A stretch of 64,000 bases of DNA from Candidatus Stackebrandtia faecavium (lineage in GTDB: Bacteria > Actinomycetota > Actinomycetes > Mycobacteriales > Micromonosporaceae). Within the stretch, counting starts at the first letter, position 1, and the number at the start of each line of letters is the position of its first letter. The DNA lies in NCBI GenBank assembly GCA_019112895.1, contig DXIM01000052.1, positions 1 to 64,000 of the forward strand, written 5' to 3'. The notes beneath the pieces were generated by a model that saw nothing but the letters and a program-made list of their open reading frames with translations, ran no database searches and was not told the origin of the DNA. The translations under genes were made by a program, and so were the position numbers. Positions 8,651-16,567 of this stretch are shown in pieces.

Positions 8651-9472
8651 TCAGACAACCTGCGTCAAAAAGTCTCTCAGGAGCTCATTGAACTGGGCGG
8701 GCTGCTCCAGGTTCGGGTAATGGGCCGTCCCGTCGATGATCACCATGCGCCCGTGGGGGACAGCAGCGGCGGCTTCGGTCGTCATCCTGACGTGGTCGTC
8801 GGCGTCGATCCCACCGGCAATTCCCAAAACTGGAACGTCGATCTCCCCCAGGCGTTGGGCCGCGCCGGGAACCCACTCCGGCAATATCGGCATGCCCGAT
8901 GGCACATGCGTGCGCATAGTGTGTTCGGCCAGGTCACGAACGTGGTCCACGATTGCGTTATCTACCTGTGCGAGTTCTCGGTGCGGACCGGAGACGAACA
9001 GCAAGAACGACTCGAGCCATTTTTGGGCGTCGCCCTGCTGTTGCGCCTCATGCCAGGTCATGAATATGTCCAGCACCCAAGGATCCACGAACTCGGGGCT
9101 GCTGGCGCCCGCGCCGCTGATGACCATTGCCTCGACGAGAGCGGGGTAGGCGAGCGCCGTATCCAGCGCGGTGGAAGCGCCCATGGACAGGCCAACGAGG
9201 GTTGCCGAGGCGATATCGAGTTGCTCAAGGACGGCGGCGACGTCGCGAGCGTGCCTGAACGGTGTCGTCGGACTCGATGACGCACCATGGCCACGCGCGT
9301 CAATTGCGACGACACGATGTGTCGACCGGAGGACATCGATCTGCGGTTGCCACATGCGGTGGTCGAGTGCGCCGCCGTGCAGCAGAACGACCGGTGAACC
9401 TTCGCCGGCGTCCAGCACCGCAATCGTGCCGTCAGTTACTTGGACCGTTTTGAGCGACTCACGCAACGACAT
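8651..9472 (-). CDS. Alpha/beta-hydrolase (3-oxoadipate enol-lactonase-like)
   Basis: 273 residues from the ATG at 9472; an ATG at 9520 is in frame but would run into the divergent MarR promoter. The oxyanion motif is LLHGGALDHRMW, the nucleophile elbow is GLSMG with a Ser, the acid lies in GGIDADDH and the His in DGTAHYPNLEQP. The arrangement matches enol-lactone hydrolase and related small-molecule esterases. No ring-cleavage genes are adjacent, so the substrate is open. Divergent from a MarR regulator, which probably controls it. Confidence 0.82.
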   Translation of the reverse strand: MSLRESLKTVQVTDGTIAVLDAGEGSPVVLLHGGALDHRMWQPQIDVLRSTHRVVAIDARGHGASSSPTTPFRHARDVAAVLEQLDIASATLVGLSMGASTALDTALAYPALVEAMVISGAGASSPEFVDPWVLDIFMTWHEAQQQGDAQKWLESFLLFVSGPHRELAQVDNAIVDHVRDLAEHTMRTHVPSGMPILPEWVPGAAQRLGEIDVPVLGIAGGIDADDHVRMTTEAAAAVPHGRMVIIDGTAHYPNLEQPAQFNELLRDFLTQVV

Positions 9473-9491
9473 GACAACTAGGGTGTCACTC

Positions 9492-9523
9492 TTGTGAGAA
9501 TTCGACAACCCAGGTGTCATAAT
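9492..9523 (+). promoter_or_regulatory. Candidate MarR operator and leaderless promoter
   Basis: TTGTGAGAATTCGACAA (9492-9508) has TTGT/ACAA arms round a 9-nt core. A -10-like CATAAT at 9518-9523 ends 6 nt before the MarR ATG at 9530, the spacing expected for leaderless transcription. Two direct copies of GGTGTCA (9482-9488 and 9513-9519) flank the palindrome. Binding by the MarR protein is inferred from position. Confidence 0.45.
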
Positions 9524-9529
9524 GTCGGC

Positions 9530-9994
9530 ATGGTCGACGCCCCTCTCACCAACGACGAACTCGGACCACAGCTGGCCGAGGTCCTCGCCATCCTCGGTCC
9601 GCTATACCGAAAATGCCAGCGCGTCGTCGAACAAGGTCAAGACATCGAGGGAGCTTCCATCGGCGTCCGCGCGGTCCTCGACATGCTGCGAATACACGGC
9701 GACATGACCGTTCCGCAGATGGCCCGGACACAGGCGCTGAGCCGCCAATTCGTCCAACGCATGACGAACGAGGCGCGGGACAATGCATGGGTCGAGCTGA
9801 GGTCCAATCCACGACACAAGCGGTCATCCGTTGTGTCTCTCACCGCCGCGGGAAGCGGCGTCATCGAGGCGATCGCACGACGAGAACAGTCCCGCCTCGG
9901 CTCAATCGGCGGTGACCTGTCCATGGCGGACATCTATTCCTGCAAGCGAGTGTTGTCGAGCCTGCTCGAGGAGCTACGCGACATCGACGTGTAG
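9530..9994 (+). CDS. MarR-family transcriptional regulator
   Basis: 154 residues, a normal MarR length. After an N-terminal dimerisation helix the winged HTH reads AVLDMLRIHGDMTVPQMARTQALSRQFVQRM, then the wing WVELRSNPRHKRSSVVSLTAAG and a C-terminal dimerisation helix. It is divergent from the alpha/beta hydrolase with a palindrome between them, so it is probably an autorepressor that also controls the hydrolase. The inducer is unknown. Convergent with the ArsC/Spx-like gene 5 nt downstream. Confidence 0.9.
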   Translation: MVDAPLTNDELGPQLAEVLAILGPLYRKCQRVVEQGQDIEGASIGVRAVLDMLRIHGDMTVPQMARTQALSRQFVQRMTNEARDNAWVELRSNPRHKRSSVVSLTAAGSGVIEAIARREQSRLGSIGGDLSMADIYSCKRVLSSLLEELRDIDV

Positions 9995-9999
9995 GCGCG

Positions 10000-10356
10000 T
10001 CAACCTTCTAGGAAGGCCGTGACCCGGTCCTTCGGGCGACCGATGATCGCCCTGTCCCCTTTCACCAAAACCGGCCGCTGCATCAACTTCGGGTGCTGCG
10101 CCAGCAAAGTCGCGACTGCTTCATCATCGACATAATCGTCGGCATCGAGCCCCAACTCTTTGAACTGCTTATCTTTGCGAACCAGGTCCGCAGCCGAATC
10201 TTCCAACTTACGCAACAGGTCACGCAGCTGGTCGTACGTCAACGGCTGCTTCAGATACTGGACCACGTCGACATCGATTTCGGACTCGTTCGTGGTGTCC
10301 AACGCATAGCGTGACGTGGAGCAGGCGGTGTTGTGGAAAAGCGTCACTTCGGCCAT
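10000..10356 (-). CDS. ArsC/Spx-family (glutaredoxin-type) arsenate reductase-like protein
   Basis: 118 residues with a thioredoxin fold. The redox Cys is Cys12 in HNTACSTSR, matching the HNPxCGTSR pattern of ArsC/YffB. The family features LKQPLTYDQLRDLL and QRPVLVKGDRAIIGRP near the C-terminus are present. Members reduce arsenate with glutathione/glutaredoxin or have other thiol roles; actinobacteria use mycothiol, so the true partner is uncertain. It is more than 4 kb from the ars island and probably unrelated to it. TAAGCT sits 6 nt before the ATG (possible leaderless start). Confidence 0.8.
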   Translation of the reverse strand: MAEVTLFHNTACSTSRYALDTTNESEIDVDVVQYLKQPLTYDQLRDLLRKLEDSAADLVRKDKQFKELGLDADDYVDDEAVATLLAQHPKLMQRPVLVKGDRAIIGRPKDRVTAFLEG

Positions 10357-10418
10357 GGCCCCAGCTTAGAGCCGTTACCGCATCCGAAAGCGCGCGGTCG
10401 GCGACAACATGCACACGC

Positions 10419-10817
10419 CTAGCCCCGCAACTGGTAGGACCGCCCGCGAAACTCGGCGATCACGTCGGCGCCGCGGCTCACAGTCGCGTCGTAGATTCCG
10501 TTGCGGCCGTAACTGCGACGCAGGCGCGCCTCCGCGTACAGTTCATCGCCGAGATAAGCGGGCGCGATGAAAACGATGTCGCATTCGGCAGCCACGTTCG
10601 GCGGCCCCCAGCTGTTGCACGCGCAGGCGAACGTCGTATCCGCGAGGCTGAACACCATTCCGCCATGACTGATGTTGTGCCCGTTGACCATGTCTTCCCG
10701 AATCGTCATGCGCGCCTTCGCCCAGCCGTCGCCGTGCGCGCACAGCTCGATCCCCATCGCACGCGAGGCCTTATCGGCCGCCAACATCACCATGACAGGG
10801 TCTTTTTCCTGCGTCAT
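10419..10817 (-). CDS. paaI: PaaI-family hotdog thioesterase
   Basis: 132 residues. The hotdog fold with the PaaI active-site signature is clear: GHNISHGGMVFSLADTTFA and CNSWG, where the Asn, His/Gly and Asp residues are those of phenylacetyl-CoA thioesterases. GGAG lies 4 nt before the ATG. It begins 30 nt after the phenylacetate-CoA ligase, so the two form a small operon in which the ligase makes phenylacetyl-CoA and the thioesterase can release it. The rest of the paa ring-oxidation genes are absent from the window. Confidence 0.88.
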   Translation of the reverse strand: MTQEKDPVMVMLAADKASRAMGIELCAHGDGWAKARMTIREDMVNGHNISHGGMVFSLADTTFACACNSWGPPNVAAECDIVFIAPAYLGDELYAEARLRRSYGRNGIYDATVSRGADVIAEFRGRSYQLRG

Positions 10818-10847
10818 TCCACTCCTATTCGGCGACGGCCGTGGCCG

Positions 10848-12167
10848 CTAGTCACGTTCGCGCGAGTCTACGAGCCGTCGGGCTTTACCGGCCGAGCGTT
10901 CCAACGACGCCGGCGGCAGCACCTTGACGGACACGCTCACACCGATGCGCTCCTTTATGACATGACACAGGCGGTCCTGCGCGGTCCGGCGGTCCTCCCC
11001 CGCCAACTGGGGCTTCGCTTCGACCATGACCGTGAGTTCGTCCAAGTGTTGTGGACGGTGAAGAACACACTGGAACTGTGCGGTCAAGCCCGGAGTCGAC
11101 AGGATGAGTTCCTCGATCTGGGTTGGGAAAAGGTTCACGCCCCGCAAGATGATCATGTCGTCGGATCTGCCCGTCACCTTGCTCATCCGGCGCATGCTTC
11201 GCGCCGTTCCGGGCAGCAGTCTCGTGAGGTCACGGGTGCGGTAACGGACCACGGGCATCACTTCGTTCGTGAGCGACGTGAAGACGAGCTCGCCCTCCTC
11301 TCCGTCGGGCAACACTTCGAGGGTCTGCGGGTCGATGATCTCGGGATAGAAATGGTCCTCCCAAATGTGCAGCCCGTCCTTCGTCTCGACGCATTCCTGT
11401 GCCACGCCCGGACCCATGACTTCGGACAGTCCGTAGATGTCGACCGCGTCAAGCCCGAGACGGGCCTCGAGCTGAGTGCGCATCTCGTCGGTCCACGGCT
11501 CGGCGCCCAACACCCCCACGCGCAGGGAGGTATCGGCCGGATCGAACCCGGCCGACTCCATCGCGTCCGCGATCGTCAACAAATAGGACGGTGTCACCAT
11601 GATCGCGTCGGGCTGGAAGTCCCGGATCAGTTGCACCTGGCGCGCGGTCATGCCTCCCGAAACGGGGATGACGGTGCAGCCGAGGCGTTCGGCACCGTAA
11701 TGAGCGCCCAGGCCACCGGTGAACAGCCCGTACCCGTAGGCCACATGCACCCGGTCGGCCGACCTCACGCCAGCCGCCCGCAACGAACGCGCAACCAGTT
11801 TCGCCCAGTTATCGATGTCGCGGGAGCTGTAACCGACGACCGTGGGCTGGCCGGTCGTGCCGGAGGAAGCGTGTATCCGTGCCACCTGCGAGCGAGGCAG
11901 CGCGAACATCCCGTACGGGTAGTTGTCGCGTAGGTCCGACTTCGAGGTGAACGGGAACAGCGACAGATCGCCCAGCTCGCGCAGGTCACGGGGATGCAGG
12001 CCGCGCGCATCGAATGCGCGACGGTAATGCGGCACATTATCGTAAGCATGCTGCAGCGACCAGCGCATCCGGTCGAGTTGTAGGGCCGCGATCTCGTCCC
12101 GCGAGGCCGATTCGATCGGCTCGGGTTCATCCGTTTTGACGCGGCGGGAAGATTCTGCTTCGTTCAC
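10848..12167 (-). CDS. paaK: Phenylacetate-CoA ligase
   Basis: 439 residues from a GTG at 12167, which has TTGGAGG 8 nt upstream; a GTG at 12188 is in frame but lies upstream of that site. An AMP-forming acyl-CoA synthetase: the phosphate-binding loop is SSGTTGQPTVVGY, IYGLSEVMGPG forms the adenylate pocket, YRTRDLTRLL and GRSDDMIILRGVNLFP are the hinge region. These are the motifs of PaaK, which activates phenylacetate to phenylacetyl-CoA in the cytoplasm. Adjacent to PaaI, but no PaaABCDE, PaaZ or PaaG are seen in the window. Confidence 0.9.
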   Translation of the reverse strand: MNEAESSRRVKTDEPEPIESASRDEIAALQLDRMRWSLQHAYDNVPHYRRAFDARGLHPRDLRELGDLSLFPFTSKSDLRDNYPYGMFALPRSQVARIHASSGTTGQPTVVGYSSRDIDNWAKLVARSLRAAGVRSADRVHVAYGYGLFTGGLGAHYGAERLGCTVIPVSGGMTARQVQLIRDFQPDAIMVTPSYLLTIADAMESAGFDPADTSLRVGVLGAEPWTDEMRTQLEARLGLDAVDIYGLSEVMGPGVAQECVETKDGLHIWEDHFYPEIIDPQTLEVLPDGEEGELVFTSLTNEVMPVVRYRTRDLTRLLPGTARSMRRMSKVTGRSDDMIILRGVNLFPTQIEELILSTPGLTAQFQCVLHRPQHLDELTVMVEAKPQLAGEDRRTAQDRLCHVIKERIGVSVSVKVLPPASLERSAGKARRLVDSRERD

Positions 12168-12281
12168 GGTGCGGACCTCCAATGCCACGATGGATCATGG
12201 CACGGCCCGGGTGCACGTGTCATCTGTTGCAGCTCCTCGGTTGTCTGCAGCGTGTCCCCCCGGGATCGCGCCACGTGAGAT

Positions 12282-12309
12282 TAACCACTAATGACTTCCT
12301 TAGTGGTTA
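12282..12309. promoter_or_regulatory. Inverted repeat upstream of paaK, possible repressor operator
   Basis: TAACCACTAA, 8-nt spacer, TTAGTGGTTA: perfect 10-bp arms. It lies 114 nt upstream of the paaK start and 133 nt upstream of the serine-hydrolase start, in the region shared by two divergent promoters. Symmetry and size suit a TetR- or GntR-type dimer. Confidence 0.5.
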
Positions 12310-12386
12310 GATCATTTCCGCATCGAACTAGTACGTCTGTGCTGGACAGGGATAGATTTGCACGTGACAGCAGAGACAGGAGACGA

Positions 12387-12417
12387 ATAGTCACAAACGA
12401 TAGTCGTTTGTGACTAT
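12387..12417. promoter_or_regulatory. Long perfect palindrome in front of the serine hydrolase gene
   Basis: ATAGTCACAAACGA, TAG, TCGTTTGTGACTAT: perfect 14-bp arms with a 3-nt centre, ending 25 nt before the ATG at 12443. A -10-like TAGCCT (12431-12436) lies between it and the start, so the palindrome covers the -35 region. It looks like a strong operator; no regulator gene is adjacent to name as its protein. Confidence 0.6.
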
Positions 12418-12442
12418 CTACCCGCGACGCTAGCCTCGCGGC

Positions 12443-14368
12443 ATGTTCTACGCACGGGCGTCTATACGCGCAACCCTCTCGAAAGCCTTCGTACTGTTCG
12501 TACTCGTATTCATAACCGCGCTCCCGGGAACCGCACTGGCTGAACCGGACGACGCGTCGCACGCGCAGCTATCCGAGATCGAGCCATTCGTCGACGACAT
12601 CATCACTGAGCAGCTAAGTGACCACGAGATCCCGGGCGCGGTCATCAGCGTGGTGGAGGACGGCAAAACCACATTGGCCAAAGGCTACGGAGAAGCCGAC
12701 ATCGAATCAGGGACCGAAATGGATCCCGACGACACGGTCCTTTACGCCGCCTCCGAAGCGAAGCTGTTCACCGCCGAGGCGATCCTGCAGCTCATCGAAG
12801 ACGGCAAGCTCGACCCCCACGCCGACGTCAACAAATACCTGTCCTCGGTCACCATCGCCGACACCTACCCCGACGACCCCATCACCACCGAGCACCTGTT
12901 GACGTACACATCCGGTTTCGACAACGACATCTACGGCTGGGCGCAATGGGAGGACGAGGCACCAGCGCTGTCGGAGTTCGCCGCTGATGAACAGCCGCCC
13001 CGAGTTCGAAAACCCGGCCAACTGTCGGCCTACAACAACTACGACTACGTCCTCATGGGGCTGCTGATCGAAGACATCACAGGTATGCCATATAGCGACT
13101 ACGTCAATAAGAACATCTTCGCTCCACTCGGGATGGATTCCACGAGCGCGGCACCGCAGCCGCCGAAAGAACTCGAACAACGCCTGGCCAAGGCATACCG
13201 GCCGACGGAAGGTGTCCAGACCGAAACGTTCATCGGGGACCGCTCCAGCCCCGCCGCTCCCGCCGGAGGCGACACCATCACCACCTCGTCCGACATGGCC
13301 AGATACATGATCGGCCAGTTGGAAAGCACCGACAAGACGATGCAGGAGCAGCATTTCGCCGCGCACGACAACATCCCCGGCATGGGCTACGCCTTCGAGC
13401 AGCGCCACTACGGTGGGCACACCGTCGTACTCAAAGACGGCGACCTTCCCGGCACGCACCACAATGTCGCGTTGCTTCCGGAGTACGGCATCGGCATCCA
13501 CATCGCTTATAACGGCGACGGTACCGACGGTGGCGCCAGTTGGCGGGGTAAGGAACTGATTCACGACATCATCGACGAATACCTACCCGATACCGGAGAC
13601 GACGGCGAACACCGCGGCATCGGCGGCGATGTCTCGCGCTACGCCGGGGAATACCGCGACACTCGCGCTTCGCATAGCAACTTCACCGGCGTCCAAACTC
13701 TGACCGGGCCCGTAACCGTCGAAGCCACCGGGGACGGGGCCTTGTCGACGGTCGGGCTGTCGGAGAACCCCGATGTCTCGACACAGAACTGGGTCCAGAT
13801 GCGCCAGGGCGAATTCGTTCGCGAAGACGGAGGCGCGAGCCTCGCATTCACTCCGGACGGATCGCTGGTGACGAGCCAAACCCCGCAGGCCGGTTATGAA
13901 CGGATCGGCTGGTACGAATCGCCGATGCTGCACCTGGCTCTCGTGAGCGTCTGCGTCACCGTATTGCTGGCCGGGTTCATTGTGATTCCGGCGCTGGGAC
14001 TCACACGCAAAATTCGGCGCGGCGTCGGCACCTGGAGCGCGCGAATCGCGTGGTCCACGGCATGGATGTCGACGCTGTGCGCGGCCATGTTCGTGACGGG
14101 ATTCGTGCTGGTCCTGCGCGATTCCAACCGACTCATGGAGATGCCGCTCACCGGGGACCTGACCCTGTCGATCGCGTTGAACACGGTGACGGTCATGGCC
14201 CTGTTCGTCGCGGGGGCCCTGGTCATGACGGCGACGTCCTGGTGGAAGCGCTGGTGGACCGGGTGGGGACGCGTCTGGTATTCACTGATCGCGGTTTCCG
14301 GCGTCGGGTTCATGTGGGTCGCGATCACGTATGGCTTGATCGGCTTTCCGCTCGTCATCACGGTGTAA
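12443..14368 (+). CDS. Serine hydrolase of the beta-lactamase/PBP-C family with C-terminal membrane domain
   Basis: 641 residues. An N-terminal signal (ends GTALA) leads into a beta-lactamase-fold domain with SEAK (Ser104, Lys107) as the SxxK catalytic pair, YNN as the YxN motif and GGHTVV near the third motif. After a beta-rich linker region (about 400-495) come four hydrophobic helices in the last 150 residues. The catalytic domain should therefore be outside the cell, tethered to the membrane. Family members are esterases, D-amino peptidases or carboxypeptidases; resistance is not implied. TAGCCT lies 6 nt before the ATG, suggesting a leaderless transcript. Confidence 0.87.
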   Translation: MFYARASIRATLSKAFVLFVLVFITALPGTALAEPDDASHAQLSEIEPFVDDIITEQLSDHEIPGAVISVVEDGKTTLAKGYGEADIESGTEMDPDDTVLYAASEAKLFTAEAILQLIEDGKLDPHADVNKYLSSVTIADTYPDDPITTEHLLTYTSGFDNDIYGWAQWEDEAPALSEFAADEQPPRVRKPGQLSAYNNYDYVLMGLLIEDITGMPYSDYVNKNIFAPLGMDSTSAAPQPPKELEQRLAKAYRPTEGVQTETFIGDRSSPAAPAGGDTITTSSDMARYMIGQLESTDKTMQEQHFAAHDNIPGMGYAFEQRHYGGHTVVLKDGDLPGTHHNVALLPEYGIGIHIAYNGDGTDGGASWRGKELIHDIIDEYLPDTGDDGEHRGIGGDVSRYAGEYRDTRASHSNFTGVQTLTGPVTVEATGDGALSTVGLSENPDVSTQNWVQMRQGEFVREDGGASLAFTPDGSLVTSQTPQAGYERIGWYESPMLHLALVSVCVTVLLAGFIVIPALGLTRKIRRGVGTWSARIAWSTAWMSTLCAAMFVTGFVLVLRDSNRLMEMPLTGDLTLSIALNTVTVMALFVAGALVMTATSWWKRWWTGWGRVWYSLIAVSGVGFMWVAITYGLIGFPLVITV

Positions 14369-14375
14369 TGCCGTC

Positions 14376-14411
14376 GTGCGGCGGCGGCACAGGTGACTGT
14401 CGCCGCCACAC
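14376..14411. terminator. GC-rich stem-loop after the serine hydrolase gene
   Basis: GTG-C-GGCGGCG pairs with CGCCGCC-A-CAC across a 14-nt loop, starting 8 nt after the stop codon at 14368. No U-tract. It may serve the convergent transcripts of this gene and arsR. Confidence 0.45.
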
Positions 14412-14429
14412 GCGCGTCATCGTACCGGC

Positions 14430-14501
14430 GTGTAACTAAATCGAACTCAATTGATATCGGTAACCGACATCCCTTGGAGTCGGTCGGGCTCGCCCTGCGC
14501 A
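14430..14501 (+). repeat. Diverged direct repeat, left copy, flanking the ars island
   Basis: A 72-nt sequence matching 16823-16891 in the same orientation. Over the central 56 positions about 43 are identical (my hand alignment), including ATATCGGTA and GCTCGCCC. It contains ACCGAC/GTCGGT arms around 10 nt. It lies beyond the 3' ends of the serine hydrolase gene and arsR, where no gene start is expected. Similarity may run on to 14524, against the first codons of the GDPD gene. Confidence 0.55.
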
Positions 14502-14547
14502 GCGCCATATTCCGCCGCCCCCTTACTGCATCTGCGCCATGCAGCCG

Positions 14548-14886
14548 TCATGCTGCCGCCGGGGATATTGTCGCCAGCGCACTGATCTGGGCAAGAACCT
14601 CTGGCCGCACGCGGTAGTACACCCAGGTCCCGCGTCGCTGTGAATCCACCAGCCCGCAGCGTTTCAGGGTCTTGAGGTGGTACGAGATCGTCGGCCCGGA
14701 CAGGTCGAAGGTACCGGTCAGGTCGCACACGCATGCCTCTCCTCCTTCATGGGAGGCGATGAGCGAGAACAACCTCAGCCGAACGGGATCGCCGAGGGCC
14801 TTGAACAGCGGCGCATACGTCGTTGCGGCGTCCTCCGTCAGAGGGTTGGCCACAAGCGGGTTACAACAGTCCGGCAGATTTGACAT
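14548..14886 (-). CDS. arsR: ArsR-family arsenic-responsive repressor
   Basis: 112 residues with one winged HTH (FKALGDPVRLRLFSLIAS, then DLSGPTISYHLKTLKRCGLV and the wing RRGTWVYYRV). The metalloid site is of the ACVCDL type at the start of the recognition region, with two Cys, plus extra Cys in the N-terminal DCCNP. Repressors of this kind release DNA on binding As(III) or Sb(III). Divergent from arsI-acr3, with a promoter and a palindrome in the 81-nt gap, so it should control both directions. Confidence 0.9.
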   Translation of the reverse strand: MSNLPDCCNPLVANPLTEDAATTYAPLFKALGDPVRLRLFSLIASHEGGEACVCDLTGTFDLSGPTISYHLKTLKRCGLVDSQRRGTWVYYRVRPEVLAQISALATISPAAA

Positions 14887-14895
14887 GTCTCTATC

Positions 14896-14951
14896 TTGAC
14901 AAGGATCTAAGTCAGTGGCAATCTAGGCACCGTTGATTAGATAAATTTCAA
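14896..14951 (+). promoter_or_regulatory. ars promoter and candidate ArsR operator
   Basis: A -35 TTGACA (14896-14901), 17-nt spacer and -10-like CAATCT (14919-14924) make a near-consensus promoter. It is followed by TTGA-N11-TCAA (14933-14951), where a repressor could sit on the transcription start. AGAGGA 7 nt before the ATG at 14968 is the ribosome site. Confidence 0.6.
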
Positions 14952-14967
14952 AACAGAGGAATCTGCC

Positions 14968-15438
14968 ATGTCACGAGTACAACTGGCCCTACGAGTCGCC
15001 GATCTGGAGGCCTCCATCGCGTTCTACGCCGCACTGTTCGATACACCACCGGCCAAACGCCGCCCCGGCTACGCGAACTTCGCCATCGAAGAACCACCAC
15101 TGAAACTCGTCCTACTCGAAGGTGAAGCGGACCAAGAAACGGCCATGGACCACCTGGGGGTCGAGGTCGAATCCAGCAAGACGGTCACCGAGGCGCGCGA
15201 CCGCTTCGTCGAAGCCGGGCTGGCGACCTTCGATGAGACCGACACAGAATGCTGCTACGCGGTGCAAGACAAGGTATGGGTGCACGGCCCCGGCGCTGAA
15301 CCATGGGAGGTGTACGTCGTCAAAGCCGACTCCGATTCCCTCGGCGGTTCGGCAATTGGCTCCGATGAAGCCGCGGTTCCAACACCGACAGCAGACACAG
15401 CTAACAACAGTGCTTGCTGCGCGCCAACGACATCATGA
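14968..15438 (+). CDS. arsI: ArsI/CadI-like vicinal-oxygen-chelate (glyoxalase-fold) protein
   Basis: 156 residues. The first 115 match the VOC fold of ArsI, the Fe(II)-dependent C-As lyase that demethylates trivalent methylarsenicals: VQLALRVADLEASIAFYAALF at the start, vicinal Cys95-Cys96 in ECCYAVQDKVWV, then HGPGAEPWEVYVVKAD. The Cys pair binds the organoarsenical in ArsI. CadI proteins share these features, so activity is not certain. The C-terminal 40 residues are low-complexity and end in another Cys pair. First gene of an operon with acr3; their ends overlap in ATGA. Confidence 0.85.
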   Translation: MSRVQLALRVADLEASIAFYAALFDTPPAKRRPGYANFAIEEPPLKLVLLEGEADQETAMDHLGVEVESSKTVTEARDRFVEAGLATFDETDTECCYAVQDKVWVHGPGAEPWEVYVVKADSDSLGGSAIGSDEAAVPTPTADTANNSACCAPTTS

Positions 15439-16553
15439 CGGCTCCATCACGCACCTCAGCGCGGTCATCAGAGTCTCAGGTCATGACGCAAATGTCGGCC
15501 CTCGATCGACTTCTACCCTTGTGGATCCTGCTCGCCATGTTCGCGGGCCTGGGACTCGGCGCGTTCATTCCCGGACTCGATACCGCTTTGAGCTCAATTG
15601 AGATCGCTGGTGTGAGTCTTCCGATCGCGGTCGGGCTACTGCTCATGATGTATCCCGTACTGGCCAAGGTTCGCTACAGCGAAACAGGTCGCGTGACTAG
15701 CGACCGCCGCCTCCTGCTGTCATCCTTGGCGTTGAATTGGGTCATCGGGCCCGCATTCATGTTCACCTTGGCCTGGCTGATGCTCCCGGACCTTCCCGAA
15801 TACCGCACTGGTTTGATCATCGTCGGACTGGCCCGATGCATAGCAATGGTGTTCGTCTGGAACGACCTCGCGTGCGGTGACCGGGAAGCCGCGGCCGTCC
15901 TCGTGGCTATCAACTCGATCTTCCAGGTGCTCGCTTTCGCGGCGCTCGGATGGTTCTATCTCCAGACGCTCCCCGCGTGGCTCGGGCTGGCGACTACGAG
16001 TGCCGAATTCTCCGTCGCCGCTATCGCGCTCAGCGTTGTGGTGTTTCTCGGTGTCCCACTACTCGCCGGGTTTCTCACCCGTTTCACAATGGAACGTAGC
16101 CGTGGCCGACAGTGGTACGAGGACCGCTTCCTACCCAAGATTGGACCGGTCGCACTCTACGGACTGTTGTTCACGATCGTGATGTTGTTTGCGTTGCAAG
16201 GCAACGCGATCACCAGCGCACCGCTCGATGTCGCCCGTGTGGCACTTCCGCTACTCGGTTACTTCTTCGGGATGTTCGCCTTCTCGTGGATGGTCGGCAG
16301 CGTCCTTCGCCTCGGTTACCCGAAGACCACCACGCTGGCGTTCACCGCCGCCGGAAACAACTTCGAACTGGCTATCGCGGTTGCTATCGGCACATTCGGC
16401 GCCACATCCGGGCAAGCACTCGCGGGGGTCGTCGGACCCTTGATCGAAGTACCGGTCTTGGTCGCGTTGGTGTATGTCGCGCTGCGACTCAGGCCCTCAA
16501 TGGAGCAAACGCATTCGAGAAAGGACCATAGCAACCAGACGTCCGGATCGTGA
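15435..16553 (+). CDS. acr3: Acr3-type arsenite efflux permease
   Basis: 372 residues from the ATG at 15435, which overlaps the arsI stop (ATGA); an in-frame ATG at 15414 lies inside arsI. About ten membrane helices. The two residues needed for transport in the family are present: Cys135 in GLARCIAMVFVWNDLACGD and Glu338 in VGPLIEVPVLVALVYVALR. GNNFELAIAVAIGTFG is also typical. It exports As(III) using the proton gradient. Downstream there should normally be arsC; here only a decayed remnant is visible. Confidence 0.95.
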   Translation: MTAPSRTSARSSESQVMTQMSALDRLLPLWILLAMFAGLGLGAFIPGLDTALSSIEIAGVSLPIAVGLLLMMYPVLAKVRYSETGRVTSDRRLLLSSLALNWVIGPAFMFTLAWLMLPDLPEYRTGLIIVGLARCIAMVFVWNDLACGDREAAAVLVAINSIFQVLAFAALGWFYLQTLPAWLGLATTSAEFSVAAIALSVVVFLGVPLLAGFLTRFTMERSRGRQWYEDRFLPKIGPVALYGLLFTIVMLFALQGNAITSAPLDVARVALPLLGYFFGMFAFSWMVGSVLRLGYPKTTTLAFTAAGNNFELAIAVAIGTFGATSGQALAGVVGPLIEVPVLVALVYVALRLRPSMEQTHSRKDHSNQTSGS

Positions 16554-16567
16554 GTGTGACACCTTAG

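Noticed and set aside
10311..11933. 540-codon open frame on the + strand
   Set aside because: Antisense to paaK and paaI, which have clear motifs; no ribosome site and a composition typical of a shadow frame.
12443..14368. Antibiotic-resistance beta-lactamase
   Set aside because: The domain belongs to the wider class C/PBP4-like serine hydrolase group and has a membrane tail; resistance cannot be claimed.
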